64,000 nucleotides of DNA from UBA1413 sp964552955. Lineage in GTDB: Bacteria > Bacteroidota > Bacteroidia > Bacteroidales > Prolixibacteraceae. The position numbers and the translations under genes are program-made. The notes under the pieces were generated by a model. That model ran no database searches. It was not told where the DNA came from and saw only the letters and a program-made list of their open reading frames with translations. Shown here in pieces: positions 1 to 8,013 of this stretch. The first letter of the stretch is position 1; each line of letters starts with the position of its first letter. The DNA lies in the NCBI GenBank assembly GCA_964552955.1, contig CAZKIU010000007.1, positions 43,541-107,540 of the forward strand. The letters are read 5' to 3'.

Positions 1-1
1 G

Positions 2-421
2 GCCGGACTGGTCCGTATTCTGAAGGAGCTGCCGGCCAATTATCCGGTGCGGCCCTTTTATGAGGAGAATTTCCGGGAAATGGCTGTAAAGATAGCCTCC
101 CTGCAGCAAACCGACGGATTATGGCGGGCCAGTCTTCTCGATCCGGGGGCCTTTCCGGGAGGAGAAGCCAGTGGTTCAGGGTTCATATGTTACGCTCTGG
201 CCTGGGGCATCAACAATGGCCTCCTCGATAAAGAGGTATTTATGCCGGTAGTGCGGCGGGCCTGGGTCGGCCTCAACGGTTTGCTCCAACCTGAAGGTTA
301 TGTGGGATGGGTGCAGCCCATAGGGGCCGATCCCCGGAAGAACTTCACCGCTGAAAGCTGGGAAGTCTATGGTACCGGGGCCTTCCTGCTGGCCGGCAGC
401 GAGGTGATTAAACTCTTTTGA
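2..421 (+). CDS. GH88/GH105-family unsaturated glycuronyl hydrolase, C-terminal fragment
   Basis: The reading frame is open from base 2 to the stop at 419-421, so the gene starts upstream of the window and only the last ~139 residues are present. The fragment has the alternating helix/loop pattern of the (alpha/alpha)6 barrel in GH88/GH105 enzymes, which remove the unsaturated uronic acid left by polysaccharide lyases. The segments GEASGSGFICYALAWGINNG and ESWEVYGTGAFLLAGSEV closely match the ends of YteR/RhiN-type rhamnogalacturonyl hydrolases. The catalytic Asp residues would lie in the missing N-terminal part. A role in pectin or glycan breakdown is inferred from family only. The gene converges on dnaJ with a 3-base gap. 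Confidence 0.8.
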   Translation, partial: AGLVRILKELPANYPVRPFYEENFREMAVKIASLQQTDGLWRASLLDPGAFPGGEASGSGFICYALAWGINNGLLDKEVFMPVVRRAWVGLNGLLQPEGYVGWVQPIGADPRKNFTAESWEVYGTGAFLLAGSEVIKLF

Positions 422-424
422 GGA

Positions 425-1582
425 TTACTCGAAAATATCGCGCATCTTCTCGAAGAAGCTCTTTTCACTTTCCGAGGGGCCTCCCTTGAAGGAGGGGGAT
501 TCCTGGAGTTTCTCCAGGATTTTACGCTCCTCGGAGGTGAGTTTCTGCGGAACCCAGGCATGGACCCTGACCAGCAGGTCGCCCCGGCCATAGCCGTTGA
601 CGTCGGGCAGCCCCTTGCCCCGCAGCCGTAATACTTTTTCCGGCTGGGTGCCGGGGTCTATTTTGACCTTTACCTTCCCGTCGACGGTGGGAATCTCCGC
701 TGCTATGCCCAGAATGAGCTGGGGGAATGAGAGATAAAGGTTGTATATCAGGTTGTTATTATCCCTGATGAGCTCCGGATGTTCCTCCTCCTGAATGACG
801 ATCAGCAGGTCCCCGTTGACCCCTCCCCGGCGGCCGGTATTGCCCTTGCCCGAGACATTCAGCTGCATCCCTTCCCCCACGCCTGCGGGTATCCTGATGG
901 AGATCACCTCTTCTTCCCTGACAACACCTTCGCCATTGCAGTGAACACATTTGCTGGTGATGGACTGGCCTTCACCCTGGCAAGACGGGCAGGTGGTGGT
1001 GGTTTGCATCTGTCCCAGCAGGGTGTTGGCAATACGGGTCACATGACCACTCCCATGACAGGTGCTGCACGTGGTAAACGAGGATCCGTCCTGTGCCCCC
1101 GTCCCCTTGCAATGCGTACAAGCCACATATTTCTTGACCTTGATCTTCTTTTCGACCCCGGTGGCCATCTCTTTCAGGTTCAGGGTGACCTTCACCCTGA
1201 GGTCAGAACCCCGGTTGACACGGCGGCCCCCACGGCTCCTGCTGCCTCCGAAACCTCCAAAACCCCCGAAGCCCCCAAAGGCATCCCCAAAGACATCCCC
1301 AAACATGGAGAAGATGTCGTCCATTGACATGCCTCCTCCGCTGTATCCTCCGGAACCACTCACCCCGGAATGACCAAACTGGTCGTACCGGCTGCGCTTT
1401 TCAGGATTGCTCAATATCTCATAAGCCTCGGCGGCCTCCTTGAACTTCTCCTCTGCCGCCTTGTCCCCCTGATTCTTATCAGGATGAAACTGAATGGCTT
1501 TCTTCCGGTATGCTTTCTTTATCTCCTCGGGAGTGGCACTTTTGCTGACTTCCAGAACCTCGTAATAGTCTCTTTTTGACAT
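425..1582 (-). CDS. dnaJ: Molecular chaperone DnaJ (Hsp40)
   Basis: Co-chaperone that stimulates the DnaK ATPase and delivers unfolded clients in the cytoplasm. All parts of type I DnaJ are visible in the 385 residues: J domain with HPD at 33-35, Gly/Phe-rich linker at about 75-120, four CxxCxGxG zinc motifs with Cys pairs at 155/158, 172/175, 198/201 and 212/215, then the two beta-barrel client-binding domains. Length is normal. It lies 10 bases downstream of grpE on the same strand, so the two are almost certainly cotranscribed; dnaK is not in the window. Confidence 0.97.
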   Translation of the reverse strand: MSKRDYYEVLEVSKSATPEEIKKAYRKKAIQFHPDKNQGDKAAEEKFKEAAEAYEILSNPEKRSRYDQFGHSGVSGSGGYSGGGMSMDDIFSMFGDVFGDAFGGFGGFGGFGGSRSRGGRRVNRGSDLRVKVTLNLKEMATGVEKKIKVKKYVACTHCKGTGAQDGSSFTTCSTCHGSGHVTRIANTLLGQMQTTTTCPSCQGEGQSITSKCVHCNGEGVVREEEVISIRIPAGVGEGMQLNVSGKGNTGRRGGVNGDLLIVIQEEEHPELIRDNNNLIYNLYLSFPQLILGIAAEIPTVDGKVKVKIDPGTQPEKVLRLRGKGLPDVNGYGRGDLLVRVHAWVPQKLTSEERKILEKLQESPSFKGGPSESEKSFFEKMRDIFE

Positions 1583-1592
1583 GCTTCTGTTC

Positions 1593-2246
1593 TTATTCTC
1601 CGATGACTACCTTCGCAAAACGGATGACTTTATCGTTCAGGGTGTATCCTTTCTCGATCACATCGACAATTTTCCCTTTTAACTCATCAGCAGGAGCGGG
1701 AATGGTCGTGACCGCAAAATGACGGTCCACATCAAAAACCTGTCCTGTTGCTTCGATCTCCCTGACGCTGTTGTTTTTGAGGAAATCCCTGAATTTATTA
1801 TAAATGAGCAGGAATCCTATTTTAGAGGGATCTTCGTCGGGGACCTCCTGCATTGTGCCCAGGGCCCTCTCGAAATCATCGATGATGGGAAGGACCGATG
1901 TAAGGACGGTCTCTCCTCCAGCCTTGATCAGATCGGACTTTTCCCTGAGGGTTCGTTTCCTGAAGTTGTCAAATTCAGCCTGCAGCCGCAGATGCTTGTC
2001 TTTCATCGCCTCAAGGGCTTCTTCCAACGCGCTGATCTTCTCGGTCGATTTATCCTTTTTATGCTTGGAATGTTCTTTCCTGGCTTTAGCATCCCCCGTT
2101 TCCTCCTGATGTTCCTCTTCATTGCAGGACGTACCGGCCTGATCCGCGGGGCGCTCATTCTGCTCCTCCGTGGGGCCGCCGGGTGCAATCACTTCCTTCT
2201 CCTGTTCAGGCTTAAGATCTTCGCCTTTTGTCTCTTTGTCACTCAT
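1593..2246 (-). CDS. grpE: Nucleotide exchange factor GrpE
   Basis: Exchanges ADP for ATP on DnaK. The protein has a long acidic, Glu/Lys-rich disordered N-terminus (about 1-70), a coiled-coil dimerisation helix (about 70-110, followed by RLQAEFDNFRKRTLREK), and the C-terminal beta wing with VDRHFAVTTIPAPA and the terminal VIRFAKVVIGE. I chose the ATG at 2246 (MSDKETKG); a GTG one codon upstream would add a single residue. It is the first gene of a grpE-dnaJ operon. The upstream side is a repeat-containing intergenic region with an assembly gap, so its promoter cannot be placed. Confidence 0.95.
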   Translation of the reverse strand: MSDKETKGEDLKPEQEKEVIAPGGPTEEQNERPADQAGTSCNEEEHQEETGDAKARKEHSKHKKDKSTEKISALEEALEAMKDKHLRLQAEFDNFRKRTLREKSDLIKAGGETVLTSVLPIIDDFERALGTMQEVPDEDPSKIGFLLIYNKFRDFLKNNSVREIEATGQVFDVDRHFAVTTIPAPADELKGKIVDVIEKGYTLNDKVIRFAKVVIGE

Positions 2247-2249
2247 CAC

Positions 2250-2684
2250 TGATCCATTTTTGTTTTTCTTCAGGAATCAAATAATCTGCCAAGGATGGTA
2301 AATAGACAAATTGGCACTTCCCCGGCGGGGTGGAGTGTCAATTTGTGCTCAGGGCTGGCCCAAACCTGTCATGCCAGCCATGGCCAGGCCTTAGCGGATC
2401 AAACCTACCGGGCCACTTTCAAGGGGCCGGGCCNNNNNNNNNNNNNNNNNNNNNNNNNNNNNNNNNNNNNNNNNNNNNNNNNNNNNNNNNNNNNNNNNNN
2501 NNNNNNNNNNNNNNNNNNNNNNNNNNNNNNNNNCATGGCCAGGCCTTAGCGGATCAAACCTACCGGGCCACTTTCAAGGGGCCGGGCCTTACAATCGTTC
2601 AAACCTTGCCGGGCAACCTTTTCAAGGGGCCGGGTCATGGGTTTCATGGGGTCAGAAAGCCAGGTTGCCGTGGCCGGAAGCCTT
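2250..2684. repeat. Repeat-rich intergenic region around an assembly gap
   Basis: No credible gene lies here. The stretch 2379-2433 is repeated exactly at 2534-2588 across the N block. Inside it, the motif ending TTTCAAGGGGCCGGGCC recurs in a shortened, diverged form at about 2595-2636 (CAAACCTTGCCGGGCAACC, then TTTCAAGGGGCCGGGTC), so there is a real degenerate tandem repeat of roughly 40-50 bases in addition to the assembly duplication. Short open frames across it read through the Ns and have no coding character. Confidence 0.6.
2434..2533. other. Assembly gap (100 N)
   Basis: Exactly 100 N. The 55 bases before it (2379-2433) are identical to the 55 bases after it (2534-2588). This is the signature of two contig ends overlapping by one assembler k-mer and then padded with a fixed number of Ns. 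Confidence 0.95.
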
Positions 2685-3209
2685 TTATTTCAGCAGTTTT
2701 TCCAGTGCTGCTTCCAGTGCGGGCCCGCGCAGGTCACGCGCGATGATGACCCCGTCCCCGTCGATAAGGAAATTCCTGGGTATGGAACGTACCCCATATA
2801 CGGCGGCGTATTTGGCATTCCAGTATTTCAGGTCACTGACATGGTAAGGCCACTCGAGTTTATCGTCGGTAATTCCCTTTTTCCAGGCAGCGCCATCCTT
2901 GTCGAGGGAAACACTGAAAATGGTGAATCCCTTGCCGTTCTGGAACTTCTTGTCTTTGTATTTGTGATAGGCCGCTACCACGGTAGGGTTTTCCCGGCGG
3001 CAGGGACCGCACCATGAGGCCCAGAAATCGATGAGCACCACCTTGCCCTTGGTCTGCGAAAGCTTCAGCGTTTTACCATCGGGTGATTTTTCGCTGATCT
3101 CAGGAGCCAGCTGGCCCAACTGGGTCCCCAGAGCCGGTTTGTCATTCTGGGCGGTAAGTGTCGTGGCTACCATCATTACGAAGGCCAGTACCAAAAATGT
3201 TCTCTTCAT
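2685..3209 (-). CDS. TlpA/ResA-like periplasmic thiol-disulfide oxidoreductase
   Basis: Exported thioredoxin-fold protein of 174 residues. Residues 1-20 (from MKRTFLV) form a signal peptide ending TLTAQ; the active site WASWCGPCR has Cys 67 and Cys 70, and the cis-Pro loop is VRSIPRNF. TlpA/ResA proteins reduce disulfides in the periplasm, for instance in cytochrome c maturation. The start at 3209 is preferred over an upstream start at 3248 because it places the signal peptide at the N-terminus. The second half is clearly paralogous to the thioredoxin domain of the lipoprotein at 40354-41445 (shared HVSDLKYWN, YGV.SIP.NFL and IIAR.LR). Its real substrate is unknown. Confidence 0.88.
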   Translation of the reverse strand: MKRTFLVLAFVMMVATTLTAQNDKPALGTQLGQLAPEISEKSPDGKTLKLSQTKGKVVLIDFWASWCGPCRRENPTVVAAYHKYKDKKFQNGKGFTIFSVSLDKDGAAWKKGITDDKLEWPYHVSDLKYWNAKYAAVYGVRSIPRNFLIDGDGVIIARDLRGPALEAALEKLLK

Positions 3210-3264
3210 ATATATCACTGATGTGTTAAAATAAAATGCGTTTAACAACCATTATGCCAAAATA

Positions 3265-3325
3265 GTTCTGGCCCCCTCAATACCGGCATTGTTCTGGTTC
3301 TCTCAATGCCAGCATCGTTCCCGGG
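3265..3325. repeat. Degenerate 26-bp direct repeat
   Basis: Two units of 26 bases, 3265-3290 and 3291-3316, both begin GTTCTGG, continue with CTCAAT.CC, and end in a GCAT box. A third partial unit starts GTTCCCGGG at 3317. It sits between murA and the thioredoxin gene; no gene is visible here. Confidence 0.5.
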
Positions 3326-3341
3326 TAGAGAACAGGCTCCT

Positions 3342-4646
3342 TCAGGAACGGCTGATTCTGGCGCCGATGGCGTTCAGGCGTCCTTCAATATTTTCATATC
3401 CCCGGTCGATCTGTTCGATGTTGTCGATGCGGCTGATTCCCCTGGCTGACATAGCCGCGATGAGCAGGGCGATCCCTGCGCGGATGTCGGGGGAGGTCAT
3501 ATTGGTAGCCCGCAGGCTGTGGGAGCGGTCCAATCCGATGACCGTAGCGCGGTGCGGATCGCAGAGGATGATCTGAGCGCCCATGTCGATCAGCTTGTCG
3601 ACAAAAAAGAGGCGGCTTTCGAACATCTTCTGGTGGATCAAAACGCTGCCTTTGGCCTGAGTGGCTACCACCAGGAAAACACTGAGCAGGTCAGGGGTCA
3701 GTCCCGGCCAGGGCGCATCGGCGATGGTCATAATAGAACCGTCGATATAGCTTTCGATTTCATAATGGTCGTTGGCGGGGATCACCAGGTCGTCGCCTTC
3801 GGTGTGCAGTTGGATCCCAAGGCGGCGGAATGCTCCGGGGATGATGCCCAGGTGAGGGATTCCCGCGTTGCGGATGGTAATGGCCGAGGCGGTCATGGCC
3901 GCCAGGCCGATGAAACTGCCCACCTCGATCATGTCGGGGAGGATGGTATGATGGCATCCCTCCAGGGCGTGGACCCCACGGATGGTCAGCAGGTTGGAGC
4001 CAATCCCTTCGATGCGGGCCCCCATGGAGACCAGCATCCGGCAGAGTTGCTGAACATAAGGTTCACAGGCCGCATTGTAAAGGGTGGTGGTTCCTTCTGC
4101 CAGAACGGCAGCCATAATGATGTTGGCGGTTCCGGTGACGGAGGCTTCTTCCAGAAGCATCCAGTTCCCCTTCAGCCGGGAGGCCGTAACGGCAAACCGG
4201 TGTTTCTCCCCATCAAATTCAAAATGGGCCCCCAGGGCAGTGAACCCCAGAAAGTGGGTGTCGACGCGGCGTCGTCCGATTTTGTCGCCCCCGGGCTGAG
4301 GAATGTATCCGCGCCCGTAACGGGCCAGCAATGGGCCCAGAATCATGATGGAGCCCCGCAGACTGGATGCTAGGGCGCTGTATTCCCTGGTATCGAGAAA
4401 CGCCTCATCCACATGGGCGGCTTGAAAGGTGTATTCCCCTTTCCGCTGCCGGGTGACGACCACGCCCAATCCTTCCAGAAGCCCTATCAGACGGAGTACA
4501 TCCCTGATTTCTGGCAGGTTGGAGATGGTCACCGCCTTGTCGGTGAGCAGAGTGGCACAGATGATCTGAAGGGCTTCATTTTTGGCCCCCTGGGGTTCGA
4601 GGATCCCGCTGAGACGGTGACCCCCTTCAATGGTGAATGCTGCCAT
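3342..4646 (-). CDS. murA: UDP-N-acetylglucosamine 1-carboxyvinyltransferase MurA
   Basis: First committed step of peptidoglycan synthesis: transfers enolpyruvate from PEP to UDP-GlcNAc in the cytoplasm. The 434 residues cover the full EPSP-synthase-like fold, with Lys22/Asn23 in GAKNEA, the catalytic loop at about 117-125, and the C-terminal RGYENIEGRL motif. The residue matching the catalytic Cys115 of E. coli is Asp121 here (PGGDKIG). In other bacteria this Cys-to-Asp form is known to be active but insensitive to fosfomycin, which alkylates the Cys. It is followed upstream on the same strand by a DUF4290 gene 19 bases away, so they are probably cotranscribed. Confidence 0.96.
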   Translation of the reverse strand: MAAFTIEGGHRLSGILEPQGAKNEALQIICATLLTDKAVTISNLPEIRDVLRLIGLLEGLGVVVTRQRKGEYTFQAAHVDEAFLDTREYSALASSLRGSIMILGPLLARYGRGYIPQPGGDKIGRRRVDTHFLGFTALGAHFEFDGEKHRFAVTASRLKGNWMLLEEASVTGTANIIMAAVLAEGTTTLYNAACEPYVQQLCRMLVSMGARIEGIGSNLLTIRGVHALEGCHHTILPDMIEVGSFIGLAAMTASAITIRNAGIPHLGIIPGAFRRLGIQLHTEGDDLVIPANDHYEIESYIDGSIMTIADAPWPGLTPDLLSVFLVVATQAKGSVLIHQKMFESRLFFVDKLIDMGAQIILCDPHRATVIGLDRSHSLRATNMTSPDIRAGIALLIAAMSARGISRIDNIEQIDRGYENIEGRLNAIGARISRS

Positions 4647-4665
4647 ACCCGGTGCTGCAATTTTT

Positions 4666-5292
4666 TCAGTGTCTCTTCTGCTGATTCCCTTTGCGGTTGC
4701 TCTTCTGCTTCACCGGGTATTGCGGTCGCGGTATGCTGTTCTTCACGTCGGCAAGCTCCATTTCAGGGTAGGTCAATGCTCCCTTACTCAACAGCCTCAG
4801 ATCCTCCAGGATCTTGTCGTCCTCCACGCTATCCTTGTTCCAGGCCAGATAGGACTTCTTCATGTGGGTGGCCAACTGGTAGACCAGGACATCTTTTTCC
4901 CTGCCGTCCTCATATTCCATGGCTTTTTGTAGCATCAGCTCCATGGTATGGCCATAGTGCCGGTGCTTGATAGCGCGCTGGCAATAGGGCACCTTGTTGG
5001 GTTTCTCTAACAGAATCTCCGGCTTAGGGGGATCATACGGGTAGTCGATATCCAGTTTGAAGTTGGCCATGATGGCCAGGTGATCCCATAACTTGTGCTT
5101 GAAATCGGGAATGTCTCTCAGAAAGGGATTGAGGTTACCCATGATGTCTATCAGCACATGGGCCGCCCTGGTGCGCCGGTCGCGGTCTTCCATCTGAAGG
5201 ACCAGGTCAACCATGTTGTGGACATTCCTGCCGTATTCGGGGATGGCCAGTTTTTTCCGGCTGGTATTGTAATCTTTCGATTCGTTGCTCAT
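4666..5292 (-). CDS. DUF4290 family protein
   Basis: A 208-residue soluble protein beginning MSNESKDYNTSRKKLAIPEYGRN. It matches the Bacteroidota-restricted DUF4290 family as I recall it (conserved EYGRNVHNMV near residue 20 and DPPKPEIL in the middle). It is mostly helical with a basic C-terminal tail (KQKSNRKGNQQKRH) and no signal peptide. The start at 5292 avoids a long overlap with the helicase gene that an upstream start at 5454 would require. It sits directly upstream of murA, which suggests but does not prove a cell-envelope link. No biochemical function is known to me. Confidence 0.82.
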   Translation of the reverse strand: MSNESKDYNTSRKKLAIPEYGRNVHNMVDLVLQMEDRDRRTRAAHVLIDIMGNLNPFLRDIPDFKHKLWDHLAIMANFKLDIDYPYDPPKPEILLEKPNKVPYCQRAIKHRHYGHTMELMLQKAMEYEDGREKDVLVYQLATHMKKSYLAWNKDSVEDDKILEDLRLLSKGALTYPEMELADVKNSIPRPQYPVKQKSNRKGNQQKRH

Positions 5293-5398
5293 GGATAATG
5301 GTATTGTTGAATTCAACTCTCGCGTGGGGTGTGCTGCAAAAGTAGTGGTTTTCAATGATTCTTCCAATGATGGGCGGCTTTTTTCCTTTTCTCCGGAA

Positions 5399-7900
5399 TT
5401 AACGGATGATCCGGAGCCGGGCAAAACGGAGGAGCAGTTGTTTTTGGCCGGCATTGTGGAAGAAGACGGTAGCCTTCAGGTCGGGGGGGGTCCCTTCGAC
5501 CTGGAGAACCTTTCCGATTCCGAAACGCTGGTGTTCGACGGTAGCTCCCGCGACGATCTCCGAAGGATCGCTGTGGTCCTGTTCCGGTGGGGGATCCTGT
5601 CTGAGCCGGGCGATCTTCTGGTCAAAGCTGCTTTTCAGGGTAGGCGATGGCCTTCCCGTCTGAGGGGAGAGTTGCCGGGAGGCGTGGTCCCTGCCGGAGC
5701 CCTGTAATCCTGCGGAGCCCTGTAATCCTGCGGCGCCCTGTAATCCTGCGGCGCCCCGTAATCCACTGGTCCCCTGCGATGCACTGCTGCCCGGTGATCT
5801 GCCGGCACGCTGCATCCTGCCGGCACGCCCTGCTCTGGTGTCGTCCATCTCCGGGGGTTCTTCCATCCCATAGGCGTAACCTCCTCCTTGCCGGGAGAGG
5901 CTTCCGGAGCGTAGTTCCCCTTCTGATGATTCAATAAAGGCAGGGTCGATGTCGCGGAGGAAAGGGCTGGGCTGGCAGAACTCCAGCTTGCCCCAACGAT
6001 AGCGCTGTCCGGCCCAGGAGAGGTAGACCTGGCGTTTGGCACGGGTCAGGGCCACATAAAAGAGCCTGCGCTCCTCCTCGGTCTCTTCTTCGGTGAGCAT
6101 CTCCCCTGACATGGAGGACGGGAAGAGGTTGCGCTCCATGCCGGCAATGAATACTGTATTGAATTCCAGTCCCTTGGCTGCATGGACCGTCATCAGGGTC
6201 ACCTTGTTCCGGTCTTCCTCTTTTTCATTGTCCTGGTCGGTCAGCAGGGCAACCTCCTGCAGATAATGGCCGATGGTTTCCCCACGTCCCTCTTCCCTGG
6301 CGCTGATGGTGAACTCCTGAAGGGCGTTGAGCAATCCCTCGACATTCTGGTAGCGGCTCAGGCCCTCCGGCGAGCGGTCATTGTAGAGTTCCTTCAGAAT
6401 ACCGGTTTCGGTGGCTACCTCGCGTGCCAGTTCATAGGCGCCCTGAAGGGTTGCCTTCTCTATGAACTGCCGGGTGAGCGTGGTAAATCCTTCGATCTTC
6501 GTCAGAGTCCCTTTGTTAAAGAGGGTAGGGCCCTCCTCCGGAAAGGCCGTGATGATCTTCCATATGGAGGTTTCATGATCAGAGGCGCTCCGCTCCAGCT
6601 TGGAGAGGGTGGTCTCCCCGATTCCCCGGGCCGGATAGTTGATGATTCTCTTCAGGGCCTCATTGTCATCGGGGTTGACGATCATTCTGAACCAGGCGAG
6701 CAGGTCCTTGATCTCCTTGCGCTGGTAAAAGGAGAGCCCTCCATATATTTTATAAGGGATATTTCGTTTGCGCAAGGCTTCCTCGAAGATCCTCGACTGA
6801 GCGTTGGTGCGGTAGAGGATGGCGTAGTCGGAAAAACGGAGATGGTCGCGCAACTGGTTTTCGGCGATAAGGGCCGCAATGCGGACGCCCTCTTCGCTGT
6901 CAGAGAGGGCTCGGATCATGATCACGGGAGGGCCGGCTTCCTTTTCTGAAAAGACCGTTTTGTGGATTTGCCTGCGGTTATGGGCAATGACGCTGTTGGC
7001 GGCGTTGACGATGTTTTGGGTCGACCGGTAGTTTTGTTCCAGCTTAAACACCTTGTGTTCAGGATAATCGCGCCTGAAGCTGAAGATGTTCTCAATGCGG
7101 GCTCCCCGGAAGGCATAGATGCTCTGGGCATCATCACCCACCACAGTGATGTTGTGGTGTTGTTCTGCCAGCTTGTTGATGATCAGGTACTGCGAATAGT
7201 TGGTATCCTGGTATTCATCGACCAGGATATAGTCAAATTTCTGCTGGTAGCGTTCGAGGATGTCGGGGTGGTCGCGGAAGAGGAGGTTAGTCATCATGAG
7301 CAGGTCGTCGAAATCCATCGTATGGCTCAGGCGGCACCGTTTGAGGTATTCCTTGTAGAGTTCGCTGATCCGGGGCATTTGTATACTCCGGTCGTATTCC
7401 CTGATTTCGGCATTTTGGGCGTAGGCGCCCGGGGAGATCAGGTTGTTCTTGGCCATGGAGATGCGGCTGGCGACCATGCCGGGGCGATATACCTTGTCGT
7501 CGAGGCCGGTATCCTTGATGATGCTTTTAATGAGGTTTTTAGAGTCGGCGGAATCATAGATGGTGAAATCGGCAGGGAAGCCTGCCGCTTCATGTTCTAT
7601 GCGCAGAATGCGGGCAAAAATGGAGTGGAAAGTGCCCATCCAGAGGTTTCGCGCCAGGGCAGGCCCCACCAGAGCGGCGATGCGCTCCTTCATCTCCCCG
7701 GCTGCCTTGTTGGTAAAGGTGAGGGCCAGGATGGTGGATGGCCTGATCCCTTGCTTCAGAAGATGAGCAATCCGGAAGGTCAGCACCCTGGTCTTCCCCG
7801 ATCCGGCACCCGCAATGATCAGGGAGGGCCCCTCGGTGCTCATCACCGCTTCACGCTGTACTTCATTCAGATCGGACAGATAATCGAAAATATTCGCCAT
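5399..7900 (-). CDS. UvrD/PcrA-type superfamily 1 DNA helicase
   Basis: ATP-driven 3'-5' DNA helicase for repair and replication-fork maintenance. The 833 residues carry SF1A motifs in order: Q motif LNEVQREAV, Walker A GAGSGKT at 31-37, motif II DYILVDEYQDTN, motif III GDDAQSIYAFRGA, motif IV EQNYRST, motif V VTLMTVHAAKGLEF and motif VI YVALTRAK. After the helicase core comes a Gly/Gln/Ala/Ser-rich linker of six-residue repeats (AGLQGA type, about residues 705-735) and then a C-terminal domain with VEHQRFGIGKVLQVEG, the Tudor-like module of PcrA. The family cannot be split between UvrD and PcrA by eye. No close partner gene. Confidence 0.94.
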   Translation of the reverse strand: MANIFDYLSDLNEVQREAVMSTEGPSLIIAGAGSGKTRVLTFRIAHLLKQGIRPSTILALTFTNKAAGEMKERIAALVGPALARNLWMGTFHSIFARILRIEHEAAGFPADFTIYDSADSKNLIKSIIKDTGLDDKVYRPGMVASRISMAKNNLISPGAYAQNAEIREYDRSIQMPRISELYKEYLKRCRLSHTMDFDDLLMMTNLLFRDHPDILERYQQKFDYILVDEYQDTNYSQYLIINKLAEQHHNITVVGDDAQSIYAFRGARIENIFSFRRDYPEHKVFKLEQNYRSTQNIVNAANSVIAHNRRQIHKTVFSEKEAGPPVIMIRALSDSEEGVRIAALIAENQLRDHLRFSDYAILYRTNAQSRIFEEALRKRNIPYKIYGGLSFYQRKEIKDLLAWFRMIVNPDDNEALKRIINYPARGIGETTLSKLERSASDHETSIWKIITAFPEEGPTLFNKGTLTKIEGFTTLTRQFIEKATLQGAYELAREVATETGILKELYNDRSPEGLSRYQNVEGLLNALQEFTISAREEGRGETIGHYLQEVALLTDQDNEKEEDRNKVTLMTVHAAKGLEFNTVFIAGMERNLFPSSMSGEMLTEEETEEERRLFYVALTRAKRQVYLSWAGQRYRWGKLEFCQPSPFLRDIDPAFIESSEGELRSGSLSRQGGGYAYGMEEPPEMDDTRAGRAGRMQRAGRSPGSSASQGTSGLRGAAGLQGAAGLQGSAGLQGSGRDHASRQLSPQTGRPSPTLKSSFDQKIARLRQDPPPEQDHSDPSEIVAGATVEHQRFGIGKVLQVEGTPPDLKATVFFHNAGQKQLLLRFARLRIIR
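5691..5842. repeat. 18-bp in-frame minisatellite within the helicase gene
   Basis: About seven to eight 18-base units, best conserved at 5699-5716, 5717-5734, 5735-5752 and 5753-5770 (GCCCTGTAATCCTGCGGC on the + strand), with decaying copies up to about 5840. Each unit encodes six residues (A-G-L-Q-G-A/S) of the flexible linker between the helicase core and the C-terminal domain. Being a multiple of three, copy-number change keeps the frame. Confidence 0.8.
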
Positions 7901-7943
7901 GCTGCTTTAAAAGGGCAAAATAAGTAAAAGAGGCATGTTTTTT

Positions 7944-7951
7944 TATCTTTG
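7944..7951 (+). promoter_or_regulatory. Candidate Bacteroidota -7 element
   Basis: TATCTTTG matches the TAnnTTTG -7 consensus of the phylum's housekeeping sigma factor. It lies 62 bases before the start at 8014, in the divergent gap between the helicase and the secreted protein. No good TTTG box is seen 19-21 bases upstream, so support is partial. Confidence 0.4.
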
Positions 7952-8013
7952 CCATGCAATTTAATCGGGTTTTATCGTTAATGTTGTATTGGTAATTTGC
8001 TATTGTGATGGGT

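Noticed and set aside
2295..2746. Small coding frames across the first N gap
   Set aside because: They read through Ns and repeat units and show no conserved protein sequence.
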